Shown: piece after piece, positions 6,705-12,197 of the stretch | Numbering within the stretch: the stretch's first letter is position 1 | How the letters are laid out: each line of letters begins with the position of its first letter | Translations under genes and position numbers: made by a program | Notes under the pieces: generated by a model | Database searches by the model: none | What the model was told of the DNA's origin: nothing | The model's input: the letters and a program-made list of their open reading frames with translations, nothing else | Assembly (NCBI GenBank): GCA_019233415.1 | Contig: JAFAMK010000112.1 | Span: 1 to 12,197, forward strand | Reading direction: 5' to 3' | Origin: Vulcanimicrobiota bacterium | GTDB lineage: Bacteria > Vulcanimicrobiota > Vulcanimicrobiia > Vulcanimicrobiales > Vulcanimicrobiaceae | DNA: 12,197 bases

Positions 6705-8368
6705 TGAACCAGCGGTTCTTGGTGGCGGGCGCGCTGTTGGCGCTCGCTCTTTCCGCGTGCACGAAGGTCGGTCAGACGACCGGTGTCGGAGCGGAAGGAT
6801 CCAGCGGCGGCACCGCTCCGCGCAGCGACCGGCTCGTCATCTCGACGGCGGCGGATCCCAAGAACCTCAACCCGGGCTTCGCGAGCGCGAGTCCGGTCCT
6901 CGAGCTGTCGGCGTTTCTGTACTCGTACACGGTGATCTACGACGATCACGCGCAGCCTGTCCCCGACGCGATCACCGAATTGCCGACGGTCGAGAACGGC
7001 GACGTCAGCAAAGACGGGCTGACGCTCACGTACAAGCTGCGGCACGACATCAAGTGGACCGACGGCCCGTCGCTGACGTGCGCCGACATGCGGTTCACCT
7101 GGCAAGTGATGATGAATCCGGCGAACAACGTCATCACGACCGAGGGCTGGCGCGAGATCAAGGACGTCGACTGCAGTGATCCCTACGTCGCGGTCGTCCA
7201 CCTCAAGCACGTCTACGCGCCGTACCTCCAGCAGTTGTGGAGCCTGAACGGGAACGGCCCGATCCTGCCCGAGCATCTGCTCGCGAAGCTCAACGACAAA
7301 CAGGGCAGCCTCAATAAAGCACCCTACAACTCCGCGCCGGTCGGGAGCGGCCCGTACAAGTTCGTCTCGTGGGACCGCGGCAGCCAGATACGGCTCGAGG
7401 TGAACCCCGACTTCTACGGCGGCAAGCCGAAGATCGCCGAGGTCGTCTACAAGATCATCCCCGACCAGAACACGATGGCGACGCAGCTCCAGACGCACGA
7501 GCTGGACCTGGCGTGGAATCTCGCTCCTTCCACGTACGACCGCGTGAAGGCAATCTCCGGTGACACGGTCGTCACACCGGTCATCTACACCTACGACCAC
7601 ATCGACTTCAACCTGCGCCGGCCGATCTTCCAGGACGTGCGCGTGCGCCGCGCGCTGACCTACGCGGTCGACCGCAAGGCGCTGCTCGATAAGGTTCGTC
7701 ACGGCCTGGGCGAGCTGAGCGACTCGTTCCTCGACCCGACGCTCCACTCCGAAGCGCAGGTTTCCGACCTGATGCGCTACCCGTACGATCCGGCCAAGGC
7801 GAAGGAACTGCTCGACGAAGCGGGTTGGAAGGTCGGTCCCGACGGCATTCGCGTGAAGAACGGGCAGAAGCTGCAGTTCCAGATCTCGACGCAGACCGAG
7901 TCGATCGCCGGACAGGCCAACGAGCAGCAGGTGCAAGAGTTCTGGCACGCGGTCGGCGCCGACGCGATCGTCAAGAACTACCCGACCCCGCTGTTCTTCG
8001 ACAACACCGCGAACGGGACTCTGCAGGGTGGCAAGTACGACGTCGCGTTCTTCGCCTGGGTCGGCGCCGCCGACCTCGACCAGGCGGCGATCTACTCGGG
8101 GACCAACTTCGCGCCGCACGGGCAGAACGCGCTGTTCTGGAACAACCCGGTCGCGACGAAGGCGATGGACGACGCGAACCAGACCGTCGACATGCCGCGC
8201 CGCATCGCGGACTACAAGACGGTGCAGCGCGAGTTCGCGAAGGACGATCCGTCGATCATCCTGTGGTTCCGCAAGGACCTCGAAGTCTACACGTCTCAGC
8301 TCAAGGGCTTCACGCCGACGCCGGTGATCACGACGCCCTTCTGGCACCCCGAGGGGTTCCACTACTGA
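6704..8368 (+). CDS. DppA/OppA-type (SBP_bac_5) substrate-binding lipoprotein, copy 1
   Basis: The 554-residue product is an extracytoplasmic binding protein of the peptide/nickel/opine ABC-importer class. The ATG at 6704 overlaps the previous gene's TGA. The lipobox LSAC places the lipidated cysteine at C19. Family hallmarks are LVISTAADPKNLNP at the start of domain I, GDVSKDGLTLTYKLRHDIKWTDG, VGSGPYKFVSW, the helix DVRVRRALTYAVDRKALL and YDPAKAKELLDEAGW. It differs from copies 2 and 3: it lacks the C-terminal cysteine pair and the CILP cysteine (PILP here) and instead has C126 and C157, possibly an alternative disulfide. It also has NPGF where the others have NPHL. I infer a substrate distinct from that of copies 2 and 3. 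No permease or ATPase gene follows; peptide, tetrapyrrole or opine are all possible ligands. Confidence 0.9.
   Translation: MNQRFLVAGALLALALSACTKVGQTTGVGAEGSSGGTAPRSDRLVISTAADPKNLNPGFASASPVLELSAFLYSYTVIYDDHAQPVPDAITELPTVENGDVSKDGLTLTYKLRHDIKWTDGPSLTCADMRFTWQVMMNPANNVITTEGWREIKDVDCSDPYVAVVHLKHVYAPYLQQLWSLNGNGPILPEHLLAKLNDKQGSLNKAPYNSAPVGSGPYKFVSWDRGSQIRLEVNPDFYGGKPKIAEVVYKIIPDQNTMATQLQTHELDLAWNLAPSTYDRVKAISGDTVVTPVIYTYDHIDFNLRRPIFQDVRVRRALTYAVDRKALLDKVRHGLGELSDSFLDPTLHSEAQVSDLMRYPYDPAKAKELLDEAGWKVGPDGIRVKNGQKLQFQISTQTESIAGQANEQQVQEFWHAVGADAIVKNYPTPLFFDNTANGTLQGGKYDVAFFAWVGAADLDQAAIYSGTNFAPHGQNALFWNNPVATKAMDDANQTVDMPRRIADYKTVQREFAKDDPSIILWFRKDLEVYTSQLKGFTPTPVITTPFWHPEGFHY
8351..8356 (+). promoter_or_regulatory. 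Ribosome binding site that decides a CTG start
   Basis: GAGGGG lies 8 bases before CTG 8365-8367, an ideal distance. No ATG, GTG or TTG in this frame lies within reach of it, so it supports initiation at CTG. The site lies inside the last codons of the preceding binding-protein gene. Confidence 0.6.
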
Positions 8369-9984
8369 AGCTGAAGGTCGCCGCGCTCGCGCTCGCCGCA
8401 AGCACGGCGGCCTGCGCCTCGCACGCGCCGGACGCCGCGCGCGACCGGCATCCGTACACGATTCCGCACGTCCTGCGCTACGCGACCGCCGAAGACATCG
8501 TCGGGCTCAACCCGCACCTCAACCCGCAGCTCACCCTCTCGTACATGAGCTCGTTGACGATGGCCTGGCTCGTGCGCTACGACGCGAACAACCGGCCCGT
8601 GCCGGAGCTGGCGACGGCGGTTCCGTCGCGCGCGAACGGCGGCATCTCGGCCGACGGCAGGTCGATCACGTATCACCTGCGGCACGACGCGCGCTGGTCG
8701 GACGGCGTGCCGTTCGACGCGGAGGACGTGCGCTTCTCCGTGAACGTCGTGCGCGACGCGGCGAACAACGAGGTGACGCACGTCGGGTTCGACCTGATCG
8801 ACCGCGTCGACGTCCCCGACAAGTACACCGTCGTCTTTCGCCTGAAGCGGCCGCACGCGGGGTTCTACGTCAACTTCTTCGGCTCGGCGTTCGCGCAGCC
8901 GTGCATCCTCCCGCGCCACGTGCTCGCCGGCGAGAAGACGATCAATCAGGCTACGTACAACGCGCTCCCGGTGGGAATCGGGCCGTTCAAGTACGCGGCG
9001 TGGCGCCGCGCCGACGCGGTCGAGATGGTCGCCGACCCGCTCTACTTCGGGCGCAAGCCGAAGCTCCGGCGAATCGTCTTCAAGATCGTCCCGAGCCGCG
9101 ACACCGTGCTGACGCAGTTGACGACGCACGAGGTCGACCTCTGGCTCCCGGTTCCCGCCGCATACTACGACCGCGTCCGCAACGTGCCGGGAATTCGTGT
9201 GGTGCGGCAGTCGTCGTACGGCTACAACCACCTCGACTTCAACACCGAGCACGGCGCGCTGCACGATCCGGTGGTGCGGCGCGCGCTGCGGCTCGCGACC
9301 GACCGGGCGACGATCGTCGCCAAGATCCGCCACGGCGTCGGCGTCCTTCAGGAGAGCGTCGTCCCGCCGGCCCACCCGTTCCACGCCGACCTTCAGCGCG
9401 TTCCGTACGACCTCGCCGCCGCGAACCGGCTCCTCGACGGGGACGGCTGGCGCCGCGGCCCGGACGGGATTCGGGCCAAGAACGGGGAGCGGCTCGCGTT
9501 CGACTTCGCGATCGGGACGGGGCTGCCGGACACCGACGAGCTGGTCGAGCTGGTCCGCGCGAGCTGGGCCCAGATCGGCGTGACGTTCGAGGTCCGCAAG
9601 TACCCCTCGCCGCTCTTTTTCGCGCCGGGGAACACCGGGATCATCTACGCCGGCAAGTACGACGTCACGCACTACGCCTGGATCCTGGGCCCGAACATGG
9701 ACCTGACGAATCTCTTCGCCTGCGCCGCGGTCCCGCCGCACGGCGCGAACATCCCGCGCTACTGCGACCGCGCGGTCGACCGGGCGCTGGAACGATTCGA
9801 CGCGACCTACGACGAAGCGGCCCAGCGCGACGCCCTCCACTTCGTCCAGGAGCGGCTGGCGCGCGACGTTCCGACGATCGTCACCGACGCGCGCGAGGAC
9901 GTCTTCGCCTACAACGACGACCTGCACGGGTTCAGGCCGAACCACGTCACCGCGTTCGACGACCTCGTCGACGCCGACATCTGA
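8365..9984 (+). CDS. DppA-type (SBP_bac_5) substrate-binding lipoprotein, copy 2, with probable CTG start
   Basis: From CTG 8365 the product has 539 residues. That start gives a textbook lipoprotein signal, (M)KLKVAALALAASTAAC with lipobox TAAC and C17. Upstream codons in this frame are the out-of-frame copy of the previous gene and offer no ATG, GTG or TTG near the signal peptide. CTG 8365 overlaps the previous stop in a CTGA arrangement, equivalent to the common ATGA, and has GAGGGG 8 bases before it; CTG 8371 is an alternative. The mature protein shows EDIVGLNPHL, GGISADGRSITYHLRHDARWSDG, VGIGPFKYAAW, DPVVRRALRLATDRATI and YDLAANRLLDGDGW-like family motifs. C180 (CILP) and the pair C453/C467 near the C-terminus are shared with copy 3; a similar C-terminal disulfide loop occurs in E. 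coli DppA. Copy 3 is clearly its closest relative here. Confidence 0.87.
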   Translation: MKLKVAALALAASTAACASHAPDAARDRHPYTIPHVLRYATAEDIVGLNPHLNPQLTLSYMSSLTMAWLVRYDANNRPVPELATAVPSRANGGISADGRSITYHLRHDARWSDGVPFDAEDVRFSVNVVRDAANNEVTHVGFDLIDRVDVPDKYTVVFRLKRPHAGFYVNFFGSAFAQPCILPRHVLAGEKTINQATYNALPVGIGPFKYAAWRRADAVEMVADPLYFGRKPKLRRIVFKIVPSRDTVLTQLTTHEVDLWLPVPAAYYDRVRNVPGIRVVRQSSYGYNHLDFNTEHGALHDPVVRRALRLATDRATIVAKIRHGVGVLQESVVPPAHPFHADLQRVPYDLAAANRLLDGDGWRRGPDGIRAKNGERLAFDFAIGTGLPDTDELVELVRASWAQIGVTFEVRKYPSPLFFAPGNTGIIYAGKYDVTHYAWILGPNMDLTNLFACAAVPPHGANIPRYCDRAVDRALERFDATYDEAAQRDALHFVQERLARDVPTIVTDAREDVFAYNDDLHGFRPNHVTAFDDLVDADI

Positions 9985-9997
9985 GGAGCGAACCGTG

Positions 9998-11641
9998 ATG
10001 AGAAGACTCGCCCTGGTCCTGTCCGCGCTGGTCCTCGCCGCCTGTACGAAGACGGCGCAGACGACGACGGCGCCCGGCGCCACGGGCGAGGCCGGTCCGA
10101 AGAACGCGACCACGATCGCACATACCCTCCGGATCGGCGACGTCCAGGACATCACGTCGCTCAACCCCCACCTTGCGACCGCGACGTCGCTCGGGAACCT
10201 CTCGGAGCTGACGATGGCGTACCTGGTGCGCTACGACGACAACAACCGGCCCGTTCCCGAGCTGGCGACGGACGTGCCGACCCAGGCGAACGGGGGCGTA
10301 TCGAAGGACGGGCTGACGATCACCTGGCACCTGCGCCACGGCGTCAAGTGGTCGGACGGCGTGCCGTTCGACGGCGACGACGTCGTCTTCTCGACCAACG
10401 CCGTGAACAACCCGGCCAACAACGAGGTCGGGCGCGACGGCTGGGAACTCATCACGAAGATCGACGAGCCCGACAAGTTCACCGTCGTCTACCACCTGAA
10501 GAAGCCGTACTCGGGCTATTTGCCGACGTTTTTCGGAAGCGCCGGCGCGAACCCGTGCATCCTCCCCAAGCACCTGCTCGCGCAGCTGCCGAACATCAAC
10601 AACGCCGACTACAACAGCAAGCCGGTCGGGATCGGCCCGTACCGCTACGTGAAGTGGGTCCGCAGCGACCACGTCGAGCTGGAGGCGAACCCGTACTACT
10701 GGCGCGGCACGCCGAAGATCACGAAGATCACCTACCGGTTCATCCCCGACCGCAACACGCTGCTCACGCAGCTGCAGACCGGTGAGATCGACGTGTGGCC
10801 GTTCGTCGGCGCGGGTTACTACGACCGCGTCATGGCGCTCCCGACCGCCAAGGTGATCCGCCATCCGAGCTTCTACTACTCGCACGTCGACTTCAACACG
10901 AGCCATCCGGCGCTGGCGGACGCGCGCGTGCGCATGGCGCTCGAGTACGCGACCGACCGCGAGACGATCCGCCAGAAGGTCAACCACAACACGGGGACGC
11001 TCTCGGAGACGCAGGTGACGCCGGTCTCGCCGATGCGCACCGACCGCCCGATTCGCCCGTACGACGTCGCGAAGGCGAACCAGTTGCTCGACGAGGCCGG
11101 CTGGGTGCGCGGCACCGACGGGATTCGCGCGAAGAACGGGGCGAAGCTCAATCTCGTCTTCTCGATCAACACCGGCGCGGCGGACACCGACCAGATGATC
11201 GAGATCATCCGCCAGTCGTGGGCGCAGGTCGGCGTGTCGCTCGAGGTGCACCACTACGCGCAGGCGCTGTTCTTCGGCCCGTTCGAGAGCGGCGGGACGA
11301 TCTACACCGGCAAGTTCGACGTGACGAGTTTCGCCTGGGGGATGACGCCCGACGCGGACTACACGCCGCAGAACAACTGCGACGGAATCCCGCCGAAGGG
11401 CCAGAACATCACGCGCCTGTGCGACCCGGTCATCCAGGGGCTGCTCGAACAGGAGAAGGCGGCCTACGACGAGGGACCGCGCAAGGCGATCATCGCGAAG
11501 CTCGACGACCGTCTCGACGAAGTCGTGCCGTACTTCATCCTGTACGTCCGCGACGACATTCACGGGGTCAACAAAGACCTGCAGAACTGGCACCCGAACT
11601 CGATCACGCCGTTCGACGACTTTCTGAACGTCGACATCTGA
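9998..11641 (+). CDS. DppA-type (SBP_bac_5) substrate-binding lipoprotein, copy 3
   Basis: The product has 547 residues from ATG 9998; the GTG just before it (9995) is equally plausible, since GAGGAG (9983-9988) lies 6 bases before GTG and 9 before ATG. The signal peptide ends in lipobox LAAC (C16 from the ATG). Motifs run in the family order: QDITSLNPHL, GGVSKDGLTITWHLRHGVKW, VGIGPYRYVKW, DARVRMALEYATDRETI and YDVAKANQLLDEAGW. Cysteines C187 and C461/C475 match C180 and C453/C467 of copy 2, with the same 14-residue spacing. The first 160 mature residues align with copy 2 nearly without gaps (NNRPVPELAT, WSDGVPFD, GSAxAxPCILPxHxL), pointing to a tandem duplication. It is the last gene of the operon, 13 bases after copy 2, and its 3' end overlaps the convergent membrane-protein gene by 38 bases. 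No terminator is obvious after it. Confidence 0.92.
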   Translation: MRRLALVLSALVLAACTKTAQTTTAPGATGEAGPKNATTIAHTLRIGDVQDITSLNPHLATATSLGNLSELTMAYLVRYDDNNRPVPELATDVPTQANGGVSKDGLTITWHLRHGVKWSDGVPFDGDDVVFSTNAVNNPANNEVGRDGWELITKIDEPDKFTVVYHLKKPYSGYLPTFFGSAGANPCILPKHLLAQLPNINNADYNSKPVGIGPYRYVKWVRSDHVELEANPYYWRGTPKITKITYRFIPDRNTLLTQLQTGEIDVWPFVGAGYYDRVMALPTAKVIRHPSFYYSHVDFNTSHPALADARVRMALEYATDRETIRQKVNHNTGTLSETQVTPVSPMRTDRPIRPYDVAKANQLLDEAGWVRGTDGIRAKNGAKLNLVFSINTGAADTDQMIEIIRQSWAQVGVSLEVHHYAQALFFGPFESGGTIYTGKFDVTSFAWGMTPDADYTPQNNCDGIPPKGQNITRLCDPVIQGLLEQEKAAYDEGPRKAIIAKLDDRLDEVVPYFILYVRDDIHGVNKDLQNWHPNSITPFDDFLNVDI

Positions 11642-12197
11642 CGAGCGCGACGCCGAGGACGACGCAGCCCGCGAGCGGGAGCGCGCGCAGCGCGCCCCAC
11701 GCGGGCACGCGCGCCTCGAGCCCCGCGGCGCGCTGCTCGTCGCCCCACAGCGCGCTTGCATCGGCGTTCGCCGGCGCGCGGTAGCCGGCGGGAAGCGCGT
11801 CGGGCCAGGTCGGCGCGGGAAACGCGCGCGCCAACGGAACCGCCGCGCCGAAGAGCACGAGCAGTGCGGCGAACGGCGCGAGATCGGCGCGCGTTGCGCG
11901 CGCGCCGCGGCCGGCGGCGACGAACGCGCACGCCAGCGCGAGCGCGAGCGATGCGATCTGCGGCTGCGCCGGCGTGCGCTGCGCGAGGCCGAGCCAGTCG
12001 ACCAGGATCAGCACGGCCGCGACGCCGGCCCACGCGCGCGCCGCGCCGCTCGCGCGGACGGCGAGAATCACCAGCGGGACCAGCTCGACGACGAAGTCGT
12101 GCTCGTGGAAGAACGGGATCGCGAGTGGAAGCGCGGCGAGCGCGAGCAGCGTTCCGTCGAGCGCGTTCAGCCGCGCGCGCACCGTCACGACAACGAC
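11604..12197 (-). CDS. Polytopic membrane protein, 5' end outside the window
   Basis: The minus-strand frame runs from the window edge to TGA 11604-11606. A GTG at 12186-12188 could be a start, but the frame stays open to the edge (Val codons), so the N-terminus is probably missing. The visible part, about 197 residues, has about six hydrophobic segments, including GTLLALAALPLAIPFF, FVVELVPLVILAV, AGVAAVLILVDWLGLA and FAALLVLFGAAVPLARAF, and ends in a basic Arg-rich tail. The FFHEHDFVVELVPL segment recalls the late part of polyprenyl-phosphate-dependent (GT-C, DUF2029-like) mannosyltransferases, but the catalytic N-terminal region is not visible, so this is only a suggestion. It is convergent with the operon and overlaps its last gene by 38 bases. 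Confidence 0.6.
   Translation of the reverse strand, partial: VVVVTVRARLNALDGTLLALAALPLAIPFFHEHDFVVELVPLVILAVRASGAARAWAGVAAVLILVDWLGLAQRTPAQPQIASLALALACAFVAAGRGARATRADLAPFAALLVLFGAAVPLARAFPAPTWPDALPAGYRAPANADASALWGDEQRAAGLEARVPAWGALRALPLAGCVVLGVALVRCRRSESRRTA

Noticed and set aside
6590..8401. Long minus-strand open frame opposite binding protein copy 1
   Set aside because: Shadow of a strongly conserved SBP_bac_5 gene; low-complexity Arg/Val/Asp product.
8362..10164. Long minus-strand open frame opposite binding protein copy 2
   Set aside because: Shadow frame; it spans the junction of two real plus-strand genes and has no recognisable domain.
11668..11720. GC-rich hairpins after the operon as a terminator
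   Set aside because: They lie within the convergent coding sequence, are short, and have no T run on the plus strand.
9947..11761. Long minus-strand open frame opposite binding protein copy 3
   Set aside because: Shadow frame crossing two gene boundaries, Arg/Val-rich, no domain.

Overview
The window reads as chromosomal DNA of a GC-rich (about two-thirds GC by eye) bacterium with an outer membrane: it encodes an outer-membrane beta-barrel, a TolC-type channel and four lipoproteins with clear lipoboxes. The fusion of copper-amine-oxidase-type 'stalk' domains to a C-terminal barrel, together with GC-rich, tightly packed genes, recalls Candidatus Eremiobacterota (WPS-2) and relatives. That is a guess from style; no marker gene is present. 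I see no tRNA, rRNA, CRISPR array, transposase or attachment site.

Left part (1-2203, minus strand): a rho-independent terminator at the window edge, then a secreted stalk-domain/Pro-Thr linker/beta-barrel protein with a GTG start. A non-coding gap of about 350 bases follows, then a small hotdog-fold thioesterase of the FlK type. It keeps every catalytic position of fluoroacetyl-CoA thioesterase but lacks the phenylalanine gate.

Centre (2358-11641, plus strand): six genes so tightly spaced (1-4 base overlaps or gaps of 10-13 bases) that they look like one operon. In order they are a periplasmic adaptor lipoprotein of a tripartite exporter, its TolC-like outer-membrane channel, a two-module protein of the siroheme decarboxylase (AhbA/AhbB, NirD/L) type with Lrp/AsnC-like helix-turn-helices, and three tandem paralogous DppA/OppA-type (SBP_bac_5) substrate-binding lipoproteins. 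The second of these has no ATG, GTG or TTG start and seems to begin at CTG. A 15-base perfect inverted repeat just upstream of the first gene is a candidate operator.

Right edge (11604-12197, minus strand): a polytopic membrane protein, open at the window edge, converging on and overlapping the end of the operon.

The central operon is unusual because both transporter types are incomplete. It has adaptor and channel but no inner-membrane pump, and three binding proteins but no permease or ATPase. Opposite-strand genes close it on both sides, so the missing parts cannot lie further along the same transcript. With a tetrapyrrole-enzyme-like protein in the middle, one testable idea is a cell-envelope module handling tetrapyrroles or peptides that borrows its pump and permease from elsewhere in the genome.
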